Assembly (NCBI GenBank): GCA_030180135.1
Contig: CM058233.1
Span: 101,764,994-101,828,993 of the forward strand
DNA: 64,000 nt
Origin: Orychophragmus violaceus
Taxonomy: Eukaryota > Streptophyta > Magnoliopsida > Brassicales > Brassicaceae
Reading direction: 5' to 3'
Shown: positions 34,744-46,066 of the stretch, piece after piece
Position numbering within the stretch: the first letter of the stretch is position 1
How the letters are laid out: each line of letters begins with the position of its first letter
Notes under the pieces: generated by a model
Seen by the model: the letters and a program-made list of their open reading frames with translations, nothing else
Database searches by the model: none
What the model was told of the DNA's origin: nothing
Translations under genes and position numbers: made by a program

Positions 34744-37700
34744 ATCTCCCACTTGTACTGGAATCACTTATTCCTATAATCCCTTCGTCTCTATATCTCG
34801 ATATGGCATAAGGCAAGAGACTGTGTCATCCTTATTATAGCCAACATCATGTTCATCGAACTTCTGATCTATACTGATTAAAACAAACGACTGACAATCA
34901 CCTCGTTTGAGCACGGCCATGCATTTTCTCAGTATTCAATCTTCGATGGGCCCTGAGATATTTATCTCCTGTTATTACAGGAGGGACAAATCCCATCTTG
35001 TTCCATCCCTGTTCCTACACATACTTCATGATACGCACAAGCAATGCCGTTATAGCCGCCAGTTACGGAACGACGTTTGACAAGGTCAACACGCACCAAT
35101 TCATATGCTAGAAAGCATGATGAACTCAGGTCTAAGGACTATACTCTATAGTCGTAATGAGAACCTCCCATGACACTGATATAACTATCCTGTGGAGTTC
35201 TCATTAAGCGGGTCATGTCCAATCATATGTTCACTAACATACATCTATGTGACTGACTGTGATAATCATATCATTGACTTCATGAAACTTAGTCCAACAG
35301 TCACCTCACATACTAGTCTGCGCGGTTGTTAGTGTCCCATCTTAACAACCTTGACTAGGGACAATCATAATTTATGTCATCTTTTACTTATAGGGTTTCA
35401 TGATCAAGTCTTCAACTTGATGACCTATAAGATGACCATAAAGTACTTTGGGACCATTATTTAATTATCCAATAATTAAATAATACTGATGTCAGTTTTA
35501 ACTTACACAAACACTGCCAAAGCATGTATATGTTAAGTTTGCAACATAACTAAAATAACTCCCACTAGAATCAAGATCATCTCTTTAGATATCTTAAACC
35601 TACAGCAACAGAATAAATTTCGCGCTTAGGTTGTGGGAGAGCCTGCGGTGTCATTGCTTGAAACAATTTCAACAAACCACACCGCTATTCGGATAAAATC
35701 ACTATTCTACGGTCCACTGCTTGGAGCCTTTCCAACAGTCAGTACCGCTATTCAGACAAAGAGACATAACCAGGTGGGAACCGGGATTCGTCTTTGTCCG
35801 TCTAACTACTTTCAACTGGTTCGTCACTTCCTCAGTTCACCACGAAACTATCCTTAGAGTTCTTTAAACGCTTGGGATATTTCTGGCAACTGATCAGTGA
35901 CTCTTACCGGAATATTTTGGTATTTTCTTGTCATGCTTTATGCGTAAGATGCATCTAGACGAGCGCAAAATATGGCATTCATGGCGGATTCTATTGCATA
36001 AGCATTAGAACTCACACTCATTAATATTAGCTCAGACAGTGTTCAGAAACACTTCTTTTTACTAATATTGTTACTAGCTCAGCTAGTGTCCAAGACACTT
36101 CATCTTGCTCAGATTATTGCCATAAGACCTTTGGTATGAAGCCATTCTTGGAATCAAGCGTATTAGATCTGTCCAATACCTTATCAACATAAAGATTTTG
36201 ACACGATCCAATTAGCTACTCTGATCCATTACAATGGATCCTTATTCCAAGAATTCACGCGGCTACTCCTATGTCTATCGTGTAATTTTGACTTCTGACC
36301 TAAATCTTGACAAGACTTTAGCATCGGAACGTCGTTTATGAGATTCATGTATGTTATCTACATACTGTGTGAGAATTGCCATTACGCTCCCACTAGTCTT
36401 CTTGTAAACGCATGGTTTCATTTCTTTCTGATCAGGTCAAAACTTTTGACTACATTATCAGAATGTTGATTCCAACTCCAAGATGTTTGCTTCAATCCAG
36501 AAATGGATCGGTGAAGCTAACATGCATACCCAACCAATTATTCGGAGTTGGGGCTTACCATCGCTTCTTTGAATTTCGTATGTTCGTCACTTTTCAATGA
36601 TCAACAGATCACGACAATTAGCTACGAGAAATCACTCTCGAGTTAGTGACGGATCCTTTCGGATCTGCGAATTTCAGGCTTCACAGGTGTAGATCCTACA
36701 ACACTTTGCAGATCTCACCGCTGCTCTCCCTCAACAGGTTGAGCAGCCTCCTGTGTTTATCGAATTTCTTCGATGTGTACTTTTACTCCCACTGTTCCTT
36801 TTGAAAGTACGATCTTTCTTAAAAGACACAGTTCTGGGCAATAAAAAGTACTAAGCCTTGGTTTCCTTAGGACAACCAGCGATGTGGAACTCATCATATG
36901 TGGGTTCAAGTTTGTTTGTTGACTACTGTCTTACACAAACCTTGCAATCCCAATTAATCAGAAAAACAAATTTGGAAATCACCCAGTCCACATCCAATGT
37001 GGTGTTTTTCACTGATTCTGATAGAAACACTTTTCTGCGCAAAGACAGACATTTTGGAACGTATTCTTAAATCGTTCATGGAAGATTCTTGTGACTCATC
37101 ATTAATCGGAGCATATCCAATAAGATCCGATTCATTCTGTTAGATGATCACCCAATTGTTGACTCTAAGTATTTTTCCTCCACGATCCAATCGAGGATCT
37201 CAATACTTCTGTCAAATCGGTTCTACACTTCATCTTGGAACTCCTCAAGGGATTCCTGCTCGTGTCTCATCAAATGAACACAACAATACTTATTGATGCC
37301 ATCAATAAGGTAATGAAGTACAGAAGATTTCCTCTGGCACTAATGCTCGTTTGGGCCGCATACATCAGTATGTTTAAGGCCCAATAAGCTTCTGGCCCAT
37401 TTCCTTTAGCTCTGCTAAAAGGGCCTTAGTCATTTTGGTCTAGTGAACGGAATTCATATCTCAAATGATTAACAATCAAATGAGTCCAAAACTATGGATT
37501 TACCGAATCTGCTTCACTTTTGTGGTTAAACGACTATACCAAAGAAAGGTCGAGTTCGAGTCATCAGACTTAAACCGTTTGGTATTTATGTTATATTTTA
37601 ACTCATGTTGGTTTAAGATATAAAACCCATTCTAAACGGGGTGCTACCATTAAATATTTCATTAAGATCAAAAGAACAAAACTTGTCTTTTATCAAATGA

Positions 37701-37880
37701 AAAACATCCAAATTCTCAAAAAAAGAAAATGAAAGACATTTTGCATATAGCAAGTACATGGTGGCAATTACTTAATTTCAAAAACCAAGTAGGAAAGGCT
37801 CCTACAAGTGGAGAATCTCTACGGCTCATGCAGCAACCATTGCTTCAACCAGACACGCAGTTCCACTTGTCCTTTCTTCA
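34744..37880 (-). pseudogene. Inner copia: decayed pol region
   Basis: No long frame survives. A clear island on the minus strand near 37320-37215 reads DGINKYCCVHLMRHEQESLE, EFQDEV, stop, NRFDRSI, which fits the copia integrase core (family form about DDYSR..Y.YL...KSE....FK). Other islands could not be assigned with confidence. The polypurine tract next to the LTR is intact. Confidence 0.6.
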
Positions 37881-37885
37881 ACGTT

Positions 37886-38800
37886 CTACTGTCGCTTAGG
37901 TCCTGCATATTTCAAAAATATCAGTACCACAACAAGTATCCAATACTTATGTAGAACTTGAATTAATAACACAATACCTGAAGAAGAAGTACCATACATC
38001 TTCTCCATCTCTTGTGAATCTTCCAAGAATTTAATGCAATCTCTCTTCCAATGACCCGACTCATTACAGTAGAAGCACTTACTAACACCAGATGGGCTTG
38101 ACTTGGGCTTAAAAGATGACACAGGCTTATTCTGATTCCAAATCTGGACGGCCTTGCCTTCACCCTTGTCTATAAAAGATTTCTCAAATCTTTTTCCCTT
38201 TTTGATGTTTTGCTATGCTGTCTTGAGCATGCCATGCAGCTCAGTCAACGTCTTCGTCAGGCCTTTCTTGATATAGTTCTTAATGAACTTATCATAGCTT
38301 GACGGCAGTGACTGCAGAATGATGTCAGTAGCCAACTCTAAGCTGACAGGACATTCCAGTTTCCCCAGGTTATCAACGTAACCCATCAGTTTAATGACAT
38401 GAGGACTTACTGGAGCATCCTCTGGTAGCTTGCACCCAGTGAGAGACTTCACCATCTGGAATCTTTCAACTCGTGCCAGATCCTGAAACTTCAGTTTCAG
38501 GCTGGTGATCATCTCTATTGGTGACTCCATGTTCTCATACTGACTCTTCAAGTCTGAGTTCATGGAAACCAACATCAGACCACGCACATCTACCACATCA
38601 GTATAATGCTTATTCCAAGCATTATACACTGCATGCGAGCGATTGGTCCCAAGCTTTTCTGGAAGAGCCTTTTCAAGGACATAGTCCTTGCTCTCCTGCT
38701 TGAGAATGAATCTCAGATTCCGATACCAATCCAGGAAGTTGGATCCATTTAACTTGTCCTTCTCAAGGACGGATCGCAACGAGAAAGTAGTCATAGACAT
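37886..38800 (-). CDS. Inner copia: Gag polyprotein part (capsid and zinc knuckle)
   Basis: Two minus-strand ORFs. 38800-38213 (195 aa) is the copia capsid domain: MTTFSLRSVLEKDKLNGSNF, LDWYRNLRFIL and IILQSLPSSYDKFIKNY. 38122-37886 holds the zinc knuckle CFYCNESGHWKRDC. The two are separated by a stop and a frame change around 38165-38213. Gag packages element RNA into cytoplasmic particles. The open capsid and zinc-knuckle reading frames contrast with the broken pol. Confidence 0.85.
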
Positions 38801-39523
38801 AAGCTGAAATCCAAGAAAAACAAAGATTTAGTTATGTATATGATAAGAAATCTTATCGAATAAGAAGACTCGTATTATATTCAAACAATGTTTCCTCTAT
38901 GAATATAATGATCCAAGACCCATACATTATTAAAACCTGAGTGGACGACTCGCCATCACCCAGAGTTTAGCAATCTAGGTAAGCAAACCATTGCTAATTG
39001 TACTCAGTACAACTCTTGGTCGTAGATAAGACAATCCATGTCTCATTTACTCTGATGTCTCTGGGCCCAGAACTTCTGATAGCCCAGTCAAGTAAACCAA
39101 TCTCTTCTGCCTTGCGATCATTGACAGTCGCACTGCAAGTCTATCAATGATCACCTGCCTTACTTATGTAGCAGTGGATACCAAGGACTCCAAGACTATC
39201 CAACATACGAAACAAGTCTTGACAGTGACAAGATTGGGCAAGACATCAAGGTCAGTTGATATTTAGTTGAGGAAACTAAACCCAAAAGTTTAGCAAATCA
39301 ATCTCTTGGGTCATGTAATTGTTGATGTTAAGCACTGCAAATCCATCAACATTACTACCTGCCTTACTCACGTAATTGTGGACACCAAACTCTTGGCCAG
39401 AATATCACACAACGAAACGAGTCTTGACAGTTGACCATATTGAAGCTAATCTTCGATCAATGTTTAAGTCTAGTTTGGTTTCTGCAAATTCAAGGTTTAA
39501 TAACCAGAATTTCGAATACTGTG

Positions 39524-40196
39524 TCGATCGACGCAGACAATGTCTGTCGATCGACACTACCAAACAAAACCGGACTTCAATAACCAGTTAATTCAATTAA
39601 CCCGGTTCATCGAACCGGTCATGTCGATCGACACAACCCATGTGTGACGGTCGACATAGACCTAAACCGAAGGTCGTTTTAATAACCGGTCCAATCCAAT
39701 TGAACCGACTTGTCTGATCAAACTGATCTTAACCAATCGGTTTATTCTAATTGGGATAATCAGTTCAATCCAATTGAACCAATTTAACCAATTTAAACCG
39801 TTTTAATCAGTTTCAACTGATTGCGATAACCAGTCCAATTCTATTGAACCGTATTATCCAATCAAACTGATTTAACCCACCGGTTCATGCTTATTGAGAT
39901 AATCAGTTTAATCCAATTGAACCAATTCATCCAATATAAACCGATCAATTCGGACTTAACCAAGCATGATAACCGGTCCAATCTAATTGAACCGATTAAC
40001 CATTCGCTCGGTCTGTGTCGACCGACACCAACCTGTGTCGATCGATACGTGGCCGAATTTGTTCTGTGTCGACCGATACACAACCTGTGTCGATCGACAC
40101 ATAAAGCTTTCGGTTTTTCTTCGCGAAAAACCCTAGCCGCCGAATCTGTCGATTTCGCCACCTTGTGTCGACCGACACACCTCGTGTGTCGATCGA
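39524..40196. repeat. Paired TCGACCGA / TCGATCGA palindromic sites in the inner copia leader
   Basis: Core 8-mers, mostly inside TGTGTCGAYCGACACA, start at 39524, 39547, 39624, 40018, 40038, 40069, 40090, 40168 and 40189. In three pairs (40018/40038, 40069/40090, 40168/40189) the plus-strand order is CCGA then TCGA with 20-21 bases between starts. The LTR has the same arrangement as a run of four. They lie between the primer-binding site and gag. Confidence 0.9.
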
Positions 40197-40324
40197 CACA
40201 GTGCGAAAACACAGATTCGCAGATCGATCAAATCGATCTCACCTGTTCTAATTCAAACAACCTAGTCTGCGAATCTAAATCATCAAATTCGATTAACAGG
40301 TGTGATTCAATGATAAAACCCTAA

Positions 40325-40338
40325 GGCTCTGATACCAC
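40325..40338 (-). promoter_or_regulatory. Inner copia primer-binding site
   Basis: On the minus strand TGGTATCAGAGCC directly follows the 5' LTR end, the complement of the 3' end of initiator methionine tRNA, the usual copia primer. Confidence 0.85.
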
Positions 40339-41074
40339 TGTTGGGAATCCGAGCCAATTCTACAGATTCAGAATCCTCGTGAGTTCCCGATAGCCTAGGA
40401 TCTAGGGTCTAGTTAATTGAATCATGATCTCACCTCGTGTGTACCTGGAGTTTTAGCAGCGGAAGTTTGTGGTAACACGAGATCTGCAGCGCCCCAATCG
40501 TTGCGCCTCTACTGTTCAGTCCACACGCACACAAGCTGGAATCCGCCGGGATGCTAGTACCGGTGCTCGGATCTCCCTGGGAACTTTGGTTTCTAGAGGT
40601 TCTCTGTTTTCTCTCTGAGAAAAACAGTCTGGGCGGCGCTCAAAGTCTCTACCACCGTCGAAATACATAAAACGAGTTTATATATTGACCTCGCGGTGAA
40701 CCGAAACATCAGTCTCGGTTTCGCTCTTGTGTCGACCGACACACTTAGTGGTGTCGATCGACACACGCCCTGTATCGACCGACGCACCCAATGGTGTCGA
40801 TCGATACACCTCTTAGAAACTCAACTCGATGTGTATCTAATACACATCGATCAGACCATATGCCAATGATCAATCCCATGCAGAGTATATCCAACTTGCT
40901 TAGGTGTGTGACCCTGTAGGTTCACACGATACCAGAAATGAGCTACAACTCATTTGTCATAAGTGGTTTCTAGCAAAACATTATGACTACCTAGTATCAC
41001 ATGAATTGTCCGATCTCGACAATACAACTATCATTAGAGTTCGTACAATGTGATTTCAGGACATAATCCCAACA
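40339..41074 (-). repeat. Inner copia element, right LTR (5' LTR in element sense)
   Basis: 736 bp, differing from 34008-34743 at two positions by eye (CGAAACACAT versus CGAAATACAT; ACCAAAAATG versus ACCAGAAATG). Confidence 0.95.
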
Positions 41075-41079
41075 CTTTC

Positions 41080-42296
41080 TTTCCTAGAGTCATGACTAAA
41101 CTTCCTTTGGTTAGCTCCCACTTGCCTTCACCAAAGTGATTTTCCAGACCATCATCATCCAATTTTCCAATTGATATGAGATTGACTCGCATATCTGGAA
41201 CATGCCGTACGTCCTTGAGAACCATCTTACATCATGTATTTGATGTAAGGATAACGTCCCCTCTTCCGACAATCTTGCTTCTTCCTTGATTTCCCATTTG
41301 GACATTACCAAAATCACCACTTTGGTAGGTTGTAAAGAAGCTTCCATGAGGGGTGACATGAAAGGAAGCACCAGAGTCGATAATCCATGAAGTGTCATTA
41401 GATGCAATGTTTAGGAGACTGCACTCTCCGATAACATATACATCACTATATTCTCCGGACACAATGGTAGTGGTCTTATCATCATGTCTCTTTACATGAT
41501 TAAATCAGTATGGCTTGATGTTATCCATATGTTGATCTTTCTTGAAGAATCGACACTCTGGCTTCCTATAACCTTCCTTGCCACAGTAGTAGCAGGTAAC
41601 TCTAGGACGTGATTTGTATTGTCCTCGAGATTGATCCCAACCTCGGCTTCCGTTGTGTCCACGCATTTCGTCTCTAACTCGTCTCTCTGCGATATGTGCC
41701 TCAGACAGAGTGCTTGAACCTCGTTTTTTCCTTCTAGTTTCTTCGTTTATAAGGCTATCACTGACGGTATCCATGGTAAGCTTTCCCTCCGGAGCTGAAT
41801 TGCTAAGAGTGACAACTAGTGTGTCCCAACTCTCTGGAAGAGAACTAAGGAGTAGAAGGGCTTGCATCTCATCTTCGACCTTCATTTCAACTTTGTTTAG
41901 TTGATTTACGAGCCCCTTAAAATTGTTCAAGTGCTCCATCATGCTTTGACCATCCTTATACTCCAACTTTACCAACCGTCTAACAAGGAGAGCCTTGTTT
42001 CGAGGTGTTTTCTTTTGAATCATGGATTCAAGTTTTGTCCATAATTCAAAAGCATTTGTATATGTAGAGACATGTTCGAAAAGAGATCGATCGATGTACT
42101 TACGAATTACAGCGACCACTTTTCGATTTAAAACCTCCTATGCCTTGTCATCCTTTCCTTCCGGCTTGTTCTTCATGATGATGGGTTCATACAAATCCTT
42201 ACAATAAAGGTGATCATCCATCATCGGTTTCCAGTAGGAGTAGTTGTCCGCGGTAAGCTTGAACATATCACCTTCAAAGGTAACGGTAGCCTCCAT
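41080..42296 (-). pseudogene. Outer copia: Gag, protease and start of GAG-pre-integrase
   Basis: One minus-strand frame from MEATVTFEGDMFKLTADNYS through the capsid domain (FELWTKLESMIQKKTPRNKA, LLLLSSLPESWDTLVVTLSN), zinc knuckle CYYCGKEGYRKPEC and aspartic protease WIIDSGASFHVTPHGSFF to VRHVPDMRVNLISIGKLDDD, where the inner element interrupts. Three in-frame stops (near 42138, 41505 and 41232) break it. The protease active-site DSGAS is kept. Confidence 0.9.
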
Positions 42297-42348
42297 CTTG
42301 ATACGCACGAGATATCGTTGTTGCAAGCGAACTGGCTCTGATACCAGC

Positions 42349-42793
42349 TGTTGGGAAAATTTATCCCAATAGTAGTCTTTCGTGTGATGAAGATGGGAAA
42401 TAGACAACTAGGATTTAAAAGAAATAACTCTTTTTATTAGGAAAGGGATTACAAGAGTATTTTTTGTAGTGAACACTCTTATGTGTTTCTTGGATGGGGT
42501 TCTTCTTTTGTGGATGTTACAAATGACACCATTCACCTATTTATACTAGTGGTGGTTTATATACTAGCGTATTCTAGAATGATCTATAAACATTATCCTA
42601 ATAATCATTCATCTACTACTCTAGAACATTCTACAATACTTATCCATTTAATCTAACTCATTTCTATCTTAATTCTAGAATGTTCTATAACTCTCATTCC
42701 TTAACACTTCTAGATAATTCTTCTTCTCATTTGATCTAGATTTTTCTTCACTCTTCAACATTCTTCTTAGGCTAATGGAAGAAATATCCAACA
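42349..42793 (-). repeat. Outer copia element, right LTR (5' LTR in element sense)
   Basis: 445 bp, paired with 33245-33690. Followed on its inner side (42335-42348) by the initiator-tRNA primer site. Confidence 0.95.
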
Positions 42794-44078
42794 AAATGTG
42801 TTTGACCTAATTGTTCTATCTCAAGGCCTGATACTCGCAACCCTTTTTGACCGTGGAAAGGTATAATGCCGGTCATGACCCGCTGTGTGCATTTCTCTTT
42901 CTTATTCGTTATATCATTTCTCTATGTTATGCAATGGTTGTGTTAATCTTCTAAGTGTGATGACAGGACTTAATGAAGCATGAGACAAGGTTCATCTCAC
43001 ATAAGCCAGCAAACGTGGTTCTTTCAAGCATGGAAGTTGTGTCGCAGTCCATGGGCTTTAAGACACACATTCGTAATTACAAGGTAAGAAACTAGAGTAA
43101 GAGTTGATTAGGCAGGCATTTTCATCTGTTGCAGTTGGTTCATTCTTTTGGTTGATGTGTGGCTTAATATTTCTTGAGAGTTTCAGATTTCATTCATCAT
43201 CTAAACCCGTCTTTTCAGATGAGAGTAGAAGGATTATCTGCAAATAAGACGTCTCATTTCTCCGTCATTCTGGGAGTAACTTCTCGAACATTTACCTACT
43301 CTTACATTGCTTATAACCAATCAGTCTTTTGTTACTTAAGTCTCTGTATGTGTCGCTAATTATTTTAAAAATCTGAAGGTCTTTAAAGTTGCACCATTAT
43401 TTATCATGGTAGACATCCAAAATTCAGCAGGAGACGCAGAAGAATACCTTAAGGTTAGTAGTAGCAGTTGAATACCTTAATGTCACCTTGAGCTTTGTGT
43501 GACTCATTGCAGAATAGTAAAAGACCAAGTTTGTTTATGTTTTGTAGTTCTACAAGACGTTTTGTGGTAAGCTTGATGACATCATCTGGAAGCCGCCAGA
43601 TGCATCCGTGAGAAATCGAGCCACCAAGCACAAAGAGTAAAAGACGTTGAATCCTTGTCTTATTCAACCATAGCTCTGTGTACAATTTTTTTTTTTCTTT
43701 GGGTTTGATTTATAAATACATATAAGATTGTACATTGTTAAATGATGACAAAGCGGCAGACAATTTCTCCTGATTTATATATGTTTCTCGGGTTTGTTTC
43801 TTGTATACTGCAAAACTATGCAAACATCAATATATCTTAGTTGGTCCGTAAGTCAAGACCTTGCATCATCTATTTTGTTTGTCACAGTATAGACTAGTTG
43901 ATAAAAGATTTTTTTTGTAACTCGGATAATATGCTTTAATGGATATTTTGAGCTCCAAGCCAGATCACTGGTATATTTATTCTCTAGCTGGTTTTCGAGG
44001 AGGAATAAATATCCATATTTTTTATACAGTTGTGATTTAATTTCGAGCGAGATTCGAATTTAGAGAAAATTTTACTAA

Positions 44079-44913
44079 GGTGATGTTCTTTTGTGCGTTG
44101 AGAAATTGCATTTTATTGTAAAAATAAAATGTTATTTTTTTAGTGGTACTTAGGAAATGCATCCAGATGCAAAAATCAAATAATGCATCCAAAATAATTG
44201 GAAATTCTTGATTCATTTGAAAATAGAGTTGAGATGCACTTTGTTGCGTCTCAATTACCAAAAATCTAAAATAAGCATTTTTCGCCAAAAACATAAAATC
44301 ATGTTTTGCCGCCAAAATCACAAAATAGCATTTTTTGCCAAAACCACAAAATATCATTTTTCGTCAAAACGGCAAAATAGCGGTTTCTCGATAGAACCGC
44401 AAAATCGCAGTTTTTTGCCAAAAAAAAATCATGTTTTTCCACCAAAACCGCAAAATCACATTTTCCCGCTAAAACCATAAAATCGCATTTTCCCACCAAA
44501 ACAGCAAAATCACATTTTCTGCCAAAACCACAAAATAGTATTTTGCCGCAAAAACCGCAAAAAGCGTTTTCCCGCCAAAACCGCAAAATCGTGTTTTCCC
44601 GCCAAAACCGCAAAATCGTGTTTCCCGCCTAATCCGCAAAATAACGGTTTTCCCGTCAAAACCACAAAATAACGGTTTTCCGCCAAAACCGTAAAAAGTA
44701 ATGTTTTCCTCCATAACCACAAATACAAACTTTAAAAATAATGCATCCAACTAATATATACAAACACACAAAGATACATACTTGCATCTAGATGCAGTTT
44801 CCAGACGTACTTTCTAAATGCACAAAAAAACTATATCTGTATGCAACGTTTGGAAACTGCATCTCGACGCAGTTTCCAAACACAATTTCCAGATAAAAAA
44901 AAAGAACAGGGCC
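44079..44913. mobile_element. PIF/Harbinger-type element with GGNNNTGTTCTTTT ends
   Basis: 835 bp, starting GGTGATGTTCTTTTG and ending AAAAAGAACAGGGCC, flanked by TAA at 44076-44078 and 44914-44916. Subterminal words ATGCATCCAGATGC and TGCATCTAGATGCAG occur at both sides. The centre is a minisatellite (44279-44720). No ORF of a transposase. It lies about 440 bp past the CIPK8 stop. Confidence 0.75.
44279..44720 (-). repeat. CCGCCAAAACCGCAAAATC minisatellite
   Basis: About thirteen units of roughly 33 bp with the theme TTTTCCCGCCAAAACCGCAAAAT. Read on the minus strand it is TTTTGGCGGGAAAAC + ACGATTTTGCGG, the same unit as in the hAT element at 30780-31060. Confidence 0.9.
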
Positions 44914-45029
44914 TAACGCATTTCCAAGTCTTGTTTACCGGTCTAGTTGATAATTTATCATCTTGTATATATTTTTTTTCATCACTTGCGCCATTTAATT
45001 CATGCAACTCTTTCGAGAAATTATTTTTA
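44752..45029 (+). repeat. Direct repeat, left copy (partner 55101-55379)
   Basis: 278 bp made of the right end of the Harbinger-type element plus 113 bases of its flank. It matches 55101-55379 with about six substitutions and a few homopolymer length differences. The two copies bracket the 10-kb accessory block. Confidence 0.95.
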
Positions 45030-45445
45030 GCTGCTGATCAGTATCTAGACCATATCTGTCAATCTGTCATGTTTAATTCCCCTGCTTTTTTTAGGAGTTT
45101 TTGGTTATTGCCTCAGCTGCTCTCATGTTGATGGATTTTTGTCTCCAGAGACCCTCCGTACTGGAAACAAATCTCATATGCCCCTCTATTTATTAGAATA
45201 TTTATTAACATTTATTTTTAATTGAAAACTTGTGAAGTTACCAAAAAACCTTATGATTTTCGTTGAATTACATGGCAAACCAGCCGGTTTTCTCGACCAA
45301 ACCGCAATCCAATTTGAACCGTAAATAAACCAAGGAAATAAAAAAATCGGTGGTTCACCCGATTTACCCGGGTCGGGTAACCCACAAATCGGATAATCCG
45401 CCCAACTCAAAGATATTTGAAATTACGATTTTAACCTTACTGAAC

Positions 45446-45540
45446 ACAAAGAGGGAAAAATGTGACACCGATCGGATTCGAACTCGGGTGGCTAAACTGA
45501 TAAAAACAGACCAGAGCCACTGAACTATCGTGTTATATTG
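45446..45540 (-). mobile_element. tRNA-like/SINE-head sequence (tentative)
   Basis: The minus strand reads GATAGTTCAGTGGCTCTGG, later ACCCGAGTTCGAATCCGATC, fitting A- and B-box Pol III promoter elements. The cloverleaf is not a standard tRNA (the anticodon arm is not evident), so a SINE head or tRNA relic is more likely. Confidence 0.35.
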
Positions 45541-45719
45541 TTAATTTACTCAAGCTATATTACTTATAAAGTGATTTGGGGAGAAGTGATCAATTCAAAA
45601 CAAAAGGGTATCCTAAAATTAAATCTATTTTTGTATAAATAAACCAAAAACAATATTTTATTATGTTTTTAAACTGTTCCGTTTTATTTAAAATTTTAAA
45701 AATAACGCGGATATATTAA

Positions 45720-45935
45720 TAGGGTATGTTAAACTGGTAAAACTATGAAAACTGGTAAAACTATGAAAAACGGGTAAAACTAAGTAAAACTATTGACGTA
45801 AAACCGGTAAAACTGAGTACAACTGTTTTCAGTATAGTCAGTTTTACTGGAACTTTAAATTTGATTTTACAGTTGTACAGCTGGTTATACTCAATTAATC
45901 TATGAAACTAATACTTCAGTATATTAATATGAACA
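45720..45935. repeat. TAAAACTGGTAAAAC repeat cluster, left, with conserved tail
   Basis: Five or more close repeats of GGTAAAACTATGAAAA / CGGTAAAACTGAG, then a tail (TCAGTTTTACTGGAACTT, TTTTACAGTTG, ACTCAATTAATCTATGAA) that recurs at 47190-47300. Confidence 0.85.
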
Positions 45936-46066
45936 ATTTTGGATTTTTACTTGGAAAATGATGGAGACATAGCCGAGAAATTTAAAACAAAAAAAAGAGT
46001 ACTACATAGGGATCCTACTACATAACCGAGAAATTAAAAATAAAAAACCAGAGTACGAGAAAAAAA

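Larger units (their letters stand above)
34008..41074 (-). mobile_element. Inner (nested) Ty1/copia element, young, with decayed pol
   Basis: LTRs of 736 bp at 34008-34743 and 40339-41074 begin TGTTGGGAATCCGAGCC and end CATAATCCCAACA. The target duplication CTTTC (34003-34007 and 41075-41079) lies within the outer element. Element sense is minus: primer-binding site TGGTATCAGAGCC next to 40338, polypurine tract AAGTGGGAGATTG next to 34743. Reading both LTRs in full I find only two substitutions. gag is open (37886-38800). A 1.5-kb leader (38801-40338) precedes it, and about 3.1 kb of broken pol follows. Confidence 0.95.
33245..42793 (-). mobile_element. Outer Ty1/copia LTR retrotransposon, internally deleted, in the CIPK8 NAF exon
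   Basis: LTRs at 33245-33690 and 42349-42793 begin TGTTGGGAAAATTTATCCC and end ATATCCAACA. The target duplication is AAATG (33240-33244 and 42794-42798). The element reads on the minus strand: primer-binding site TGGTATCAGAGCC (initiator-tRNA-Met type) just inside the right LTR, polypurine tract GGGAAGGAGAAGA beside the left LTR. By eye the LTRs differ at about 10 positions plus one indel. Without its nested guest it was only about 2.5 kb. It inserted into the codons of the NAF motif that CIPKs use to bind CBLs. Confidence 0.95.

Noticed and set aside
44299..44750. Gly/Phe-rich repeat ORFs on the minus strand
   Set aside because: Same minisatellite inside the Harbinger-type element; no start context and no domain.
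45446..45540. Functional tRNA gene
   Set aside because: A/B-box-like words are present, but I could not form acceptor and anticodon stems, so a SINE or relic is the safer call.
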